Source: Oligoflexia bacterium
Lineage (GTDB): Bacteria; Bdellovibrionota; UBA1018
Direction of reading: 5' to 3'
Length of the DNA stretch: 64,000 bases
Assembly (NCBI GenBank): GCA_014378465.1
Contig: JACMNQ010000015.1
Span: forward strand, 62,001-126,000
Of this stretch, positions 55,535-64,000 are shown piece after piece. Position 1 is the first letter of the stretch. Each line of letters begins with the position of its first letter. The position numbers and the translations under genes were made by a program. The notes under the pieces were generated by a model. It made no database searches. It was not told where the DNA came from and saw only the letters and a program-made list of their open reading frames with translations.

Positions 55535-56590
55535 ATGCCCTCTTCCTCATCATCGCAATCCGGGCCGTCTTCGCCGGCTGGGCCAAAAGCTCCGCTCAAT
55601 CTCATCCAGGAAATGAACCGGGTCCTTCAGATGGAAGGCCGGGCGATTCTTCAATGCTCCGAGCGAATCCAGGCGAATCCGGAAGGCTTCACGAAAGCGA
55701 TCTCCCTCATGCAGTCGTCCCTCGAAAAGGGCGGCAAGATCGTGGTCACGGGGATCGGGAAATCCGGCAAAATCGGTCAGAAAATCGCCGCCACCCTCGC
55801 GAGCACGGGCAGCTTCTCGGTCTTTCTGCACCCGACGGAAGGACTGCACGGGGACCTGGGCATCGTCACTCCCAACGACTGCATCCTCGCTCTGAGTTAC
55901 ACCGGCAATACCGAAGAACTGCTCAGATTGCTGCCCGCTTTGAAAACTCTTCGTGTCTCCATCATTGGCCTCGGTGGCAAAGCCAAATCCCAGCTTGCGA
56001 CTTCGTGTGACGCCTGGATCGACGCCGCAGTGGATGTTGAAGCTTGCCCTCATAATCTCGCTCCGACCACCAGCACGACCCTTGCGCTCGCGCTCGGCGA
56101 CGCGATCGCCGTCACCCTCATGCAGTTGCGCGGCTTCGACGAAAAATCCTTCGCGCAGAATCACCCGGGCGGTTCGATCGGAAAGAAACTCAACCTCACG
56201 GTCGAACAGATCATGCACCAGGGTGACGACGTCGGCACGGTCACGGCGCAGGCCTCGATGGACGAAGTCGTCGTGCTGTCCGGTCAGAAGAAACTCGGCG
56301 CGGTGCTCGTGGTCGAAAATACCGGCGCCGGCGCCGGAAAAAAGCTCCTCGGCATCATCACGGACGGAGATATCCGCCGCGCACTTCAGCACCGCGAGAA
56401 ATTCTTCACGATGCTTGCCTCCCAGGTCATGACGGCAGAACCCACGACCGCTTCTCCCGAGATGAAAGCGCTCAGCGCGCTTGAGCTCATGGAAAATCGA
56501 CCGAGTCAGATCAGCGTGCTCCCGGTCGTGGATGCGGATGGAAACTGGGTCGGAGTCCTGCGATTGCATGATCTCGTGAAATCATTCTGA
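55535..56590 (+). CDS. kdsD: Arabinose-5-phosphate isomerase (SIS plus CBS domains)
   Basis: 351 residues. The SIS domain (about 45-200) carries GIGKSGKIGQKIAATLASTG and the HPTEGLHGDLG segment with the catalytic residues. Two CBS domains follow (about 220-350, VEQIMHQGDDVGTV and SQVMTAEPTTASPE). It interconverts ribulose-5-phosphate and arabinose-5-phosphate, the first step to Kdo, marking an LPS-making cell. The N-terminus is Ser/Pro-rich for 25 residues and may start later, at Met27. The usual length is about 325. Confidence 0.93.
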   Translation: MPSSSSSQSGPSSPAGPKAPLNLIQEMNRVLQMEGRAILQCSERIQANPEGFTKAISLMQSSLEKGGKIVVTGIGKSGKIGQKIAATLASTGSFSVFLHPTEGLHGDLGIVTPNDCILALSYTGNTEELLRLLPALKTLRVSIIGLGGKAKSQLATSCDAWIDAAVDVEACPHNLAPTTSTTLALALGDAIAVTLMQLRGFDEKSFAQNHPGGSIGKKLNLTVEQIMHQGDDVGTVTAQASMDEVVVLSGQKKLGAVLVVENTGAGAGKKLLGIITDGDIRRALQHREKFFTMLASQVMTAEPTTASPEMKALSALELMENRPSQISVLPVVDADGNWVGVLRLHDLVKSF

Positions 56591-56597
56591 ACGCGAC

Positions 56598-58496
56598 TCA
56601 AGTCACCCGGTAAAGCTCAAACTCCTGCGCGAACCCCTTGAGCTGCGAAACGACCTGGGTGCAGGTCTTCCTGTTTCGAAGCAGACTCGATCTCACGGCC
56701 GGGTCATTCATCATTCCAGCCGTGACGACGATCTCACCCGCTTCTGAAAAGCCCTGCGCGCGCGCGGCGATGTTGACGTTCTTGCCAAAAAAATCCAGGC
56801 GGTCGTTCAGGTTCACGGCGAAACACGGCCCCTGATTGATGCCGATCTTGATCTGAAGCTTGCGGTCCGGGAATGCGGAAGTTTCATTGAAGCGGGTGAT
56901 CGCAGCCTGCATGGCCAGTGCGGCTTCGAGCGCCCTGTCGGCTTTCGTGAAAGTGGCCATCACCGAATCCCCGGCGGTTTTGACGACCGCCCCTTCATGC
57001 TCTTTCACACACTGAGTGAGCACCTCCAGATGCTGCGTGACCAGACCAAAGGCCTGGGCGTCCCCCATCTCATCATAGATCGCGGTCGAATCCTTGAGGT
57101 CCGTGAAGAGAATCGCCAAAGTTGAAACTTCGATCCTCATGTCCTGGCGAATCACCTCGCGCGAGAAGATGTCGCGAAATTCCTGAAACGAAGTGACGTA
57201 AGCGGCGGTGCAGGCCGTCTCGAGCCATTCATTCCGGTGGAGGACGCAGACTACTTCGTCGCCTTCGGTGAGAGAGCGGTTCTCGATCCGGATCTCAAGC
57301 CGTCCCGGAGCGACGGTGATGGGCAGCAATGCCTCAGACTTGGAGGGACTGATGATGAAGTCGAGAGCGGTGCCTGTTCCGGGGGTGCCTGTACCGGCAT
57401 TCTTTTCAACCACATGAATTTCCTGTTCGCGTGGATACTGCAGGGAGCGAAGGACATAGATCCCGGGATGATCGAGCTGAAAAACATGGGACTGGGAACT
57501 TCCCGCGGGACTTCGGAGCTGGGAGAGAAAATGGGAAGTCTTGCGAGGACTCCCGATGCAGTAATCCACTTCGAGCACTTCGCGGAGTGACGGGTGCACG
57601 CGAAAACTCAATTCGACGGACTGATCAAAGACCGCATCGTAATGGATGTTGCAGAAAGAGCAATGAGCTCCCCCCTTGAGGTCTGAGAGACTTTCAAAGC
57701 GTGCCTTGGCGCCTCTGCAGCTCGGGCAGACGAGATCCCAGGACAGGGAAAGTGCCCCCGCGCGCGACGCGCGGAGCAGAAGCGTGAGCACTTCGATCCG
57801 GTTCATGGACCACAAGGCAGCAAGCTCAAAAGGCCTGATCTTGATGAGAGATTGAGAATCCATTCTGAAAACGAAGTCGAGAAGCTTCCGGGCCTGTTCC
57901 TCTTCGATCCCCTGCTGACCCAGTTTCTCGCGCCACTGCTTTTCCTTCTTCCGGTCGAGCTTGGGCGCTGAAGGATCGTCGTTTTCAGGACGAGGGTCAA
58001 TCCGCTCGTTGCCAGGCACGGAAGACTTTGCGGCGGCCTTTTGGCTGAGTCTTTCGTCCAGCTGCCGGTAAAGAGTCTTGAAACTTTTCAGTGAGCCCGA
58101 CCTCAGCTGCATCGCCAGGAGTTTCCCGGTGAAGCGAAACCGGGGAACGAATTCAAAGGACTGTTCCACAAGACAGCCGCGCGCGGTCGTCGAAAACTTC
58201 CAGTGAACCGTCATGGCTTTCAAGGGTCCTGACACATACTCCCGTTTCACTTGAATGAAACTCCCGCGAATCCATTCGTAGGGATACTCGCGCCACTCGA
58301 CGTGCATGCCAGACACTTTCATCTGACCGAAGCGAGCAGGAGCGAGGGAACCGATCGTTCGTTCCTGGTAGACCACGGGGGGAAGGCCCACCCGCTGATT
58401 TGAACGATCCGTGTCAGAGACCGCATCCCAGATCTCTTCGATCGAATGCCGGAACTCATGGCTGTCCTGGACGTGCAGTGCTGGGGGTGAATTCAT
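56598..58496 (-). CDS. Class III adenylate cyclase with SRPBCC-like N-terminus and zinc ribbon
   Basis: 632 residues from the ATG at 58496; starts at 58520 or 58562 are also open, but the last would leave only 14 bases to the divergent gene. Residues about 5-155 have the SRPBCC/START pattern. A zinc ribbon (Cys257, Cys260, Cys279, Cys282) lies in a DUF5939-like middle. The C-terminal cyclase domain is complete: metal-binding Asp466 and Asp510, the adenine-specifying pair Lys506 and Asp568, and Asn575/Arg579 in NIAAR. It should make cAMP and may be controlled by a lipid or small ligand. Confidence 0.8.
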   Translation of the reverse strand: MNSPPALHVQDSHEFRHSIEEIWDAVSDTDRSNQRVGLPPVVYQERTIGSLAPARFGQMKVSGMHVEWREYPYEWIRGSFIQVKREYVSGPLKAMTVHWKFSTTARGCLVEQSFEFVPRFRFTGKLLAMQLRSGSLKSFKTLYRQLDERLSQKAAAKSSVPGNERIDPRPENDDPSAPKLDRKKEKQWREKLGQQGIEEEQARKLLDFVFRMDSQSLIKIRPFELAALWSMNRIEVLTLLLRASRAGALSLSWDLVCPSCRGAKARFESLSDLKGGAHCSFCNIHYDAVFDQSVELSFRVHPSLREVLEVDYCIGSPRKTSHFLSQLRSPAGSSQSHVFQLDHPGIYVLRSLQYPREQEIHVVEKNAGTGTPGTGTALDFIISPSKSEALLPITVAPGRLEIRIENRSLTEGDEVVCVLHRNEWLETACTAAYVTSFQEFRDIFSREVIRQDMRIEVSTLAILFTDLKDSTAIYDEMGDAQAFGLVTQHLEVLTQCVKEHEGAVVKTAGDSVMATFTKADRALEAALAMQAAITRFNETSAFPDRKLQIKIGINQGPCFAVNLNDRLDFFGKNVNIAARAQGFSEAGEIVVTAGMMNDPAVRSSLLRNRKTCTQVVSQLKGFAQEFELYRVT

Positions 58497-58532
58497 GACG
58501 TTCTCTGATTTTAGAGGCATGGGCTGCAACTC

Positions 58533-58562
58533 GCCTAGACAATTTTGAAACTGGGATGTCAT
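58533..58562 (+). promoter_or_regulatory. Possible promoter of the zinc-ribbon membrane protein gene
   Basis: TAGACA (4 of 6) is followed after 18 bases by CATAAT (5 of 6), with the -10 about 15 bases before the ATG at 58577. Positions were read by eye; the short leader leaves little room for an SD, and none is seen. Confidence 0.4.
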
Positions 58563-58576
58563 AATCGGGACACCTT

Positions 58577-58858
58577 ATGAGCAATCGATCCGAAGAGTTC
58601 TGCGATACCTGCAAGTCCCCTCTCATCTGGCGGAATGCTCATCCCTACCCCGTTCTGATCCAGACCCTTTTCGGAGTGAGCTTCGTCGTGTTCATGGTTC
58701 TGCTGGACAAGATCCGCGCTCATGCCGGCATGATCTGGGGCTGGTGCCTCATGCAGATCGCGCTTGGAGTGCTATTGATTCGCGGCCGACTCCGCGCAAA
58801 AAAAAGAGTTTTACATTGCATCCGCTGCGATGCTGCCTTACCATCAAAAGCGAAGTAA
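58577..58858 (+). CDS. Small membrane protein with split zinc ribbon
   Basis: 93 residues. A CDTC pair at Cys9/Cys12 and a CIRC pair at Cys81/Cys84 bracket two transmembrane helices (about 27-44 and 52-69), so both metal-binding halves face the same side and could join into one zinc ribbon across a hairpin membrane insertion. I recognise no named family. It is divergent from the cyclase gene and 76 bases upstream of the DsbA-like fusion gene. Confidence 0.55.
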   Translation: MSNRSEEFCDTCKSPLIWRNAHPYPVLIQTLFGVSFVVFMVLLDKIRAHAGMIWGWCLMQIALGVLLIRGRLRAKKRVLHCIRCDAALPSKAK

Positions 58859-58934
58859 AAATTCGAGTGATTTTCACCACCTACGGGGATTTCAGTTCCC
58901 CACCGGATTAAAAAAGTTTAATGGAGGCTCACCT

Positions 58935-60023
58935 GTGCAGAAAGTAGATTCCCGAAAGAAGTATCTTTCCTTTACCCTGTCGACGACGGTCACTACCGTC
59001 GTGATTTTCGCCATCGTCGCTGCTTGCACCAATCAGCAAGCGAAGGCCAAACCGAACTTCGTCTACAAAGACGCACCTTCGGCTGGAGTTGTGGCCAAGA
59101 TCGGCGATCAGAACATTTCCGATGCTGAGTTGATCGGCGAAGACAAGCTTGAGTTCTTCGAACTCAAGAAGCGTGAATATGATCTGCGCATGGACCGCCT
59201 CAACAAGCTGATCGAGGAAAGACTCGTCGGCGCTGAAGCGAAGAAAGCCAAGATGACTTTGCCTGAATTCATGGAAAAGAAAGTCATCGGCGGCGACATC
59301 AAGATCTCCGACAAAGATTACAAGAAATTTGTCGCGGAAAAGAAGATACCTGAGAGCCAGATCAATCCTCAGATCAAGGAACGAATCAACGCTTACCTGC
59401 AGAATCAGAAGAAGCAGGAAAAAGTTCAGGCCTACGTCGCGAAGCTCACCAAGGGCAGCCCGGTTGAAGTCTACTTCACGAAACCTAAAATGGACGTGAA
59501 AGTCGAAGTCGGCGAAGCACCCACCATGGGACCCAAGGACGCGAAAGTCACCATCATCGAATTTTCTGATTTCCAATGCCCTTTCTGCAGCCGCGGCGCA
59601 GACGTGGTTCACGAGATCAAGAAAAAGTATGGCAACAAGGTTCAGATCGCTTTCAAAAATTTCCCACTTCCGATGCACAAGGACGCCATCCCAGCTGCTG
59701 AAGCTGCTCAATGCGTCAAGGATCAGAGCGCCGACAAATTCTGGAAATTTCATGACCTCGCTTTCAAGAGCCAGGACAAGCTGGATGCTGCCAGTCTCGA
59801 GAAGTATGCTAAAGATGCAGGTGCAGACGTGGCCAAGTTCAAGGAATGTCAGGCTGCAGGCAAGAGCAAGGCCCTGGTCCAGGCTGATATGGCCTACGGC
59901 GAAAAAGTCGGCGTGAAATCCACCCCGACCTTCTTCGTCAACGGTCAGATCGTCAGCGGCGCAGTGCCGATCGAAAATTTCTCTGAAATCATCGATGAAG
60001 AGCTCGAAGCCAAGAAAATGTGA
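58935..60023 (+). CDS. Lipoprotein: SurA-like N-domain fused to DsbA-type thioredoxin
   Basis: 362 residues from GTG at 58935, chosen because a perfect GGAGG lies seven bases upstream. The lipobox VAAC gives Cys31. Residues about 50-175 form a helical SurA/PrsA-like N-domain without a parvulin PPIase domain. Residues about 195-350 are DsbA-type: SDFQCPFCSRG (Cys215, Cys218) and the cis-proline Pro331 in TPTFF. It probably catalyses or repairs disulfides in envelope proteins while holding clients. The disulfide-bonded RCC1 lipoproteins nearby are possible clients (inference). Confidence 0.8.
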   Translation: MQKVDSRKKYLSFTLSTTVTTVVIFAIVAACTNQQAKAKPNFVYKDAPSAGVVAKIGDQNISDAELIGEDKLEFFELKKREYDLRMDRLNKLIEERLVGAEAKKAKMTLPEFMEKKVIGGDIKISDKDYKKFVAEKKIPESQINPQIKERINAYLQNQKKQEKVQAYVAKLTKGSPVEVYFTKPKMDVKVEVGEAPTMGPKDAKVTIIEFSDFQCPFCSRGADVVHEIKKKYGNKVQIAFKNFPLPMHKDAIPAAEAAQCVKDQSADKFWKFHDLAFKSQDKLDAASLEKYAKDAGADVAKFKECQAAGKSKALVQADMAYGEKVGVKSTPTFFVNGQIVSGAVPIENFSEIIDEELEAKKM

Positions 60024-60058
60024 TCTTTCTCCCAGAGAGACCCCGAAAGAAATGAAAA

Positions 60059-60087
60059 GGAGCCCGGAAACGGGCTCCTTTTTTTTT
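60059..60087 (+). terminator. Intrinsic terminator after the DsbA-like fusion gene
   Basis: The perfect 8-pair stem GGAGCCCG / CGGGCTCC with loop GAAA is followed by nine T. Confidence 0.92.
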
Positions 60088-60122
60088 GCCTTTCACCCAT
60101 CCCCTTGAGAGGATGAGCCAAA

Positions 60123-60842
60123 ATGAACATTCTAAAAGTGCAGGATATTCGCCGATCTTTCCCACAACCTTCCGGCGCCGTCGAAATTCTCAAAGGCATC
60201 AGCTTCGAAGCGTCCAAAGGCGAGTTCATCTCCATGATGGGTCCGAGCGGCTCTGGCAAAAGTACCCTCCTGCAGATCATCGGAGGCCTGGACCAGGCGA
60301 CGAAGGGTTCGGTTCAAGTTGAAGGTCAGGCGATCCAGTCCCTCAGTGATCAGGCTCTCTCCCTGCTCCGGAGAAGGCGGCTTGGTTATATCTTTCAGTT
60401 TTTCAATCTGGTTCCCACTTTGAGCGCTCTTGAGAACGCGGCGCTCCCCGCCTTGCTGGACGGCAAATCTCTTGCGTCGGCAAAGCCTCGTGCGATGGAA
60501 CTGCTCCAGTGGCTCGGTGTGGATCACCGCGCCCACAACCGTCCAGCTCAACTCTCTGGCGGAGAGATGCAGCGCGTGGCCATTGCGCGCGCGCTCTTTC
60601 TTGACCCGCCTTTGATTCTCGCGGATGAGCCGACTGGCAATCTGGATTCAAAGACTGGCGAAACGGTCCTGATGCTTCTTCAGAAAGCCGTTCGCGAACG
60701 CGGACACACGCTTCTCATGGTCACCCATGACGCAAAAGCCGCGAGCTACGGAACCCGCATGATCCGCCTCGAGGACGGTCTGCTCCACAGTGATTTCCCC
60801 ATCAGCACGCCTCACGGGACGCTCCCCGGAAACCTCCAATGA
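60123..60842 (+). CDS. ABC transporter ATP-binding protein (LolD/MacB type)
   Basis: 239 residues. Walker [10 protein letters not shown] (about 40-48), the signature [15 protein letters not shown], Walker [14 protein letters not shown], and the switch His in VTHD. The sequence is of the LolD/FtsE/MacB class that powers type VII (mechanotransmission) permeases. It overlaps the permease gene by four bases (ATGA). Together with the permease and the LolA-like protein it forms a transporter for lipoproteins, lipids or peptides; the cargo is not defined by sequence. Confidence 0.93.
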   Translation: MNILKVQDIRRSFPQPSGAVEILKGISFEASKGEFISMMGPSGSGKSTLLQIIGGLDQATKGSVQVEGQAIQSLSDQALSLLRRRRLGYIFQFFNLVPTLSALENAALPALLDGKSLASAKPRAMELLQWLGVDHRAHNRPAQLSGGEMQRVAIARALFLDPPLILADEPTGNLDSKTGETVLMLLQKAVRERGHTLLMVTHDAKAASYGTRMIRLEDGLLHSDFPISTPHGTLPGNLQ

Positions 60843-63490
60843 TTCTGAATCTCTTTCGCTTCTTCGCGGTTCGCAATCTCATGAGTTCCCCCGTGCGCAC
60901 GCTTCTCACTCTGCTTGGAGTAGCACTCGGGATCGCCCTGTTCTCAGGCGTCTCCGCCATCAACGCCTCGACGCTTTCGAGTTTCAAGGAGAGCGTGGAC
61001 GCGGTTGCCGGCAAATCTTCCCTCACCGTTTCCGCCGGCGACGCGGGGTTCTCAGAGCAGGTCGAAGAGAAGCTGAAGAAGATCCCGGGCGTGAGAACCA
61101 CTGCACCCATGATCGAGAGCAAAGCCTACTACCGCCAAAAAGATGGCCCGGAAGCTGGAAAGACCAGCCTGATCACTGTCTTCGGAATTGATCTGCTCAA
61201 GGAACAATCCGTCCGCACCTACCAGACCGAGGGCGGCGAAGTGATCGAGGATCCTCTCGAGTTTCTGAATCAACCCGACAGCATCATCCTGACGAAAGAA
61301 TTCGCGAAGCTTCACGACCTGAAAGTGAACGACGCGATTGAACTGGCTTCGGCCGCCGGCTCCCGGACCTTCGTGGTGCGTGGACTCCTCTCCCCCACGG
61401 GACCCGCCAAAGCCTATGGCGGCGCGGTCGCGATCATGGACATTGACGGTGCCCGCGTGAACTTCGGCAAAGAAGGCAAAGTTGACCGTATTGACCTCGT
61501 GCTGCAGGATTCTGCCCCCGGACAACCGGAAGTGAAAGCTCAAGTCGCCGCTCGCGCGCGAGAAATCCTCGGTGAAGGCTATCAGGTCGAAGCTCCCGAG
61601 ACCCAGAGCGACCATCTCCAGCACATGGTCGGAGCTTTTCAAGGGATGCTCAGCTTTCTCAGCGCTCTCGCGCTCATGATCGGCATGGTCCTCGTGGCCA
61701 ACTCCGTTTCGGTCGCCATCACGGAACGTCGGCAGGAAATCGGAACGCTGCGCGCTCTCGGTGCCACTCGCGCGAAGATTTTCTTTCTGATCCTGGGAGA
61801 AACCCTCGTGATGGGCTCCGCTGCCGGACTGCTCGGGGCACTTCTCGGGAACTCAGTCGCCCACGCTCTCGTGGGCCAGGTCAGTCAATCTCTCGCCAGT
61901 CAAAGCGGCATGCCGATCCAGGTGAGAGAGCTTCACTACTCCCTTCGCGAAATTCTTCACGCCATGCTTCTTGGCACCTCGGTCAGTGTCGCAGCCGCCT
62001 TCTGGCCCGCACGCAAAGCCATGAATATTCCGCCGATGGCGGCACTCAAAGCGCGAGGTGCTGACCTGTCCGGCATCATTGGCGAAAGTCAGTGGATGAA
62101 AGTCATTCCGTGGCTCGGTGCCGCGATGCTCGTCTACCTGTTCGTGAACAAACTCACGTTGAATCTTTCTGAGCCCATGTCGCCTGCACTTCAGGCCCTG
62201 CAACCGGCTCTTGGAGTGATCGGGTCGGCGATGGTGGCGCCCTGGGTGATCCATTACACCCTGACTCCGCTTCTGCACCTCCTCAAGAATTCTCACGGCT
62301 CGAACATCCTCGTTCTTCGCATGGCGCTCGAGAATCTCCTCCGCGCTCCGTCGCGCACTCTGAGCAATGTGCTGAGCCTGCTGGTCGGCCTCATGCTCGT
62401 CATCATCGTTTCGGTGATCAACATCAGTTTCAAGAATTCCGTCAGCGCCTGGACGACCAAAGCGATCAGTGTCGGAGACATGGCGCTCTCTTCGAATGGA
62501 CGGGTGGTGGCGTTTCAGGTTCAACCCCTGCATGAATCCGTTCTTGAACTGATCAAAAAGACGCCGGGAGTGGACCTTTCCAACAAACGACCGATCGTCG
62601 TGATGCGCTACATGAAAGTGAACTATCAGGGCGATCCACTCGTAATCAAGGCGCTGGATCCCACTTCCGACGAATCGGGGTATCCTTATATTGATGCGCT
62701 CGATCGCACTGCGCTTGAAGCGGGCCATGAACTCTTCTCCGATGCGCACGACTCGGTCCTGATTTCGGAGAACCTGGCCAAACGCTATCACAAGAAAACC
62801 GGCGAAGTGCTTGAGCTCGACACTCCCACCGGCCGGCACCCGTTCGCGATTGCCGCGACCATTCGAGATTTCGCCAGTCCCAACGGCGTCATTTACCTCA
62901 ATCGCAACGCCTTGAAGAAGTACTGGAAGGACAACCTGGTCACGATCTTCTTTCTCGCGGCGAAGCCGGGCGTGAATCCCGTGGACCTGCAGAACACCTT
63001 CAACTCCACACTCGGCAAGACTCATGGGATCGTCACCATTCTCAACACGGAACTCGTGGGTGATCTCATCAACGTCATTGATCAGTCCTTCAGCTTCAAC
63101 AAGGCCGTGCAGCTCGCCGCCCTGCTGGTCGGACTCATCGGACTGCTCAACACGATGCTCGTCAGTATTTTTGAGCGCACTCGCGAATTTGGCATGCTGC
63201 GAGCCGTGGGCATGGACCGCAGGCAACTTTCCAAGATGGTGCTCTGGGAATGTCTCGCGCAGGGATCACTCGGAGTACTCGCCGCCGTGGTGCTCGGAAC
63301 TTACCTCTCCTGGCTCTGGGTGACAGTCAACCTCGCGCAGGCGCTGGGCTGGGTGATCCATTTCAGTTTTCCCACTTCATCCATCCTGCAGGTTTTCTTC
63401 ACAGGCGTCGGCGTTGCCCTCATCGCCGGAATTCTTCCCGTCCTGCGCGCATCTCAACTGACCATTCGAAAGGCCCTCGAGCATGAATGA
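60839..63490 (+). CDS. FtsX-like ABC transporter permease, two-domain
   Basis: 883 residues. The first helix follows a short basic segment (ARNLMSSPVRTLLTLLGVALGIALF), then a periplasmic MacB-PCD-like domain (about 45-255), three helices of an FtsX unit (about 265-390), further helices (about 420-545), a second periplasmic domain (about 550-735) and a final FtsX unit (about 750-880). This double layout fuses what in Lol systems are two subunits, or duplicates a MacB permease. It is coupled to the ATPase gene and overlaps the next gene by eight bases. Confidence 0.88.
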   Translation: MILNLFRFFAVRNLMSSPVRTLLTLLGVALGIALFSGVSAINASTLSSFKESVDAVAGKSSLTVSAGDAGFSEQVEEKLKKIPGVRTTAPMIESKAYYRQKDGPEAGKTSLITVFGIDLLKEQSVRTYQTEGGEVIEDPLEFLNQPDSIILTKEFAKLHDLKVNDAIELASAAGSRTFVVRGLLSPTGPAKAYGGAVAIMDIDGARVNFGKEGKVDRIDLVLQDSAPGQPEVKAQVAARAREILGEGYQVEAPETQSDHLQHMVGAFQGMLSFLSALALMIGMVLVANSVSVAITERRQEIGTLRALGATRAKIFFLILGETLVMGSAAGLLGALLGNSVAHALVGQVSQSLASQSGMPIQVRELHYSLREILHAMLLGTSVSVAAAFWPARKAMNIPPMAALKARGADLSGIIGESQWMKVIPWLGAAMLVYLFVNKLTLNLSEPMSPALQALQPALGVIGSAMVAPWVIHYTLTPLLHLLKNSHGSNILVLRMALENLLRAPSRTLSNVLSLLVGLMLVIIVSVINISFKNSVSAWTTKAISVGDMALSSNGRVVAFQVQPLHESVLELIKKTPGVDLSNKRPIVVMRYMKVNYQGDPLVIKALDPTSDESGYPYIDALDRTALEAGHELFSDAHDSVLISENLAKRYHKKTGEVLELDTPTGRHPFAIAATIRDFASPNGVIYLNRNALKKYWKDNLVTIFFLAAKPGVNPVDLQNTFNSTLGKTHGIVTILNTELVGDLINVIDQSFSFNKAVQLAALLVGLIGLLNTMLVSIFERTREFGMLRAVGMDRRQLSKMVLWECLAQGSLGVLAAVVLGTYLSWLWVTVNLAQALGWVIHFSFPTSSILQVFFTGVGVALIAGILPVLRASQLTIRKALEHE

Positions 63491-64000
63491 AACGAGTTCC
63501 GTGAAAACGAAATCTACCCCCCACTTTGCGGCAGCCACTCTCGCGATCCTTGCCGCGGCTTCGGGCGCCTGGGCCACTGAGCTGACCCCGAAAGAAGTGA
63601 TGAGCCGGAGTGAATCCTCGCGGAAAGTGAGCGAAATCACCGCCACTTGCAAGCTCACTCAGACCACGAAAGGGAAGGACGCGAAACTCAAGTCCTTTCA
63701 GTGGTGGAGAAAGATCGCCGACAACTCCCTCGATTACCGGACGCTCGTGCGCTTCACTCAGCCCGCCGCCGTCAAGGGCGAAGGCATCCTGATCGTCGAG
63801 AAGGACAAGGCTGAAAACGAAGTTCTGCTCTACCTCCCCGCCTTCAAGAAGATCCGCCGCGTGGAAAATCAGCAGCAGACAGGCAAGTTCATGGGATCAG
63901 AATTCAGTTACTCCGACATCGCGACCCCGCATCTCGATGACTACACTTATTCAGGCGGGAAGCAGGAGCCCTGCCCCGGAAAGACTCACTCCGGCGTTGC
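63483..64000 (+). CDS. LolA-like outer membrane lipoprotein-sorting family protein (partial)
   Basis: 172 residues visible; the 3' end lies beyond the window. A signal peptide ends near AWA. The mature part shows the LolA-like half-barrel pattern of the PF17131-type family (SFQWWRKIADNSLDYRTLVRFTQPAAVKG-like strand order, then LLYLPAFKKIRRV, SSFMGSEFSYSD-like segment and LDDYTY). Its ATG overlaps the permease stop by eight bases, so it is probably the periplasmic partner of the ABC transporter. The cargo could be a lipoprotein or lipid. Confidence 0.8.
   Translation, partial: MNETSSVKTKSTPHFAAATLAILAAASGAWATELTPKEVMSRSESSRKVSEITATCKLTQTTKGKDAKLKSFQWWRKIADNSLDYRTLVRFTQPAAVKGEGILIVEKDKAENEVLLYLPAFKKIRRVENQQQTGKFMGSEFSYSDIATPHLDDYTYSGGKQEPCPGKTHSGV

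Noticed and set aside
61853-63226. Long minus-strand open frame opposite the ABC permease
   Set aside because: Composition is His/Arg/Asp-rich as expected of an antisense shadow; no start signal.

Overview
The window reads as a chromosomal segment of a free-living Gram-negative bacterium with moderately high GC. Signs of this are an arabinose-5-phosphate isomerase (Kdo/LPS pathway), many lipoproteins, a LolA-like protein, periplasmic c-type cytochromes and a tRNA with encoded CCA. The very large RCC1 and Ig-like 'choice-of-anchor' lipoproteins and the many secreted proteins of unknown function suggest Bdellovibrionota/Oligoflexia or a nearby deltaproteobacterial-type lineage; this is inference, as no rRNA is present. 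No phage, transposase, integrase or CRISPR array was seen.

Layout. 1-3.1 kb (minus): the start of apbE (cut by the window edge), its likely substrate (an FMN-binding protein with an SGAT flavinylation site) and an outer-membrane-barrel-like protein behind a good Fur-box match; upstream is a secreted NlpC/P60-like protein. 3.2-8.8 kb (plus): a thioredoxin-like secreted protein coupled to a beta-propeller/cytochrome c fusion, then a triple YbjQ-domain membrane protein next to an M48 protease. 8.8-14 kb: small secreted ORFs, a YjbQ-family protein, an orphan ATP-grasp enzyme, a lipoprotein, an arylamine N-acetyltransferase and a degenerate receiver/PilZ-like protein. 14-18.3 kb (minus): tRNA-Gln(CUG), a secreted protein, gltX and a cytochrome c protein.

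18.3-25.5 kb (plus) is the conserved translation/transcription cluster rimP-nusA-infB-rbfA-truB, preceded by a structured RNA leader that ends in an intrinsic terminator. 25.5-28.8 kb (minus) carries secreted proteins, including a two-lobed pepsin-like protease with a PDZ domain. A gamma-glutamyltranspeptidase (plus) converges on a tightly coupled molybdenum cofactor operon (minus, 36.5 to 30.8 kb): moeA, moaA, a moaC-mobA fusion, moaD, a moaE-moeB-rhodanese triple fusion and a TauE/SafE exporter.

37-49.7 kb holds three very large RCC1-repeat lipoproteins and an alanine-rich lipoprotein. Two of these four genes have their own recognisable promoter and one is closed by a strong terminator. 49.8-64 kb has hflX, a class IV aminotransferase coupled to an inositol-monophosphatase gene, a coiled-coil membrane protein, a HEAT protein, a BamC-like lipoprotein, kdsD, a class III adenylate cyclase with an SRPBCC-like N-terminus, a split zinc-ribbon membrane protein, a SurA-like/DsbA fusion lipoprotein, and a LolD/MacB-type ABC transporter followed by a LolA-like protein cut by the right edge.
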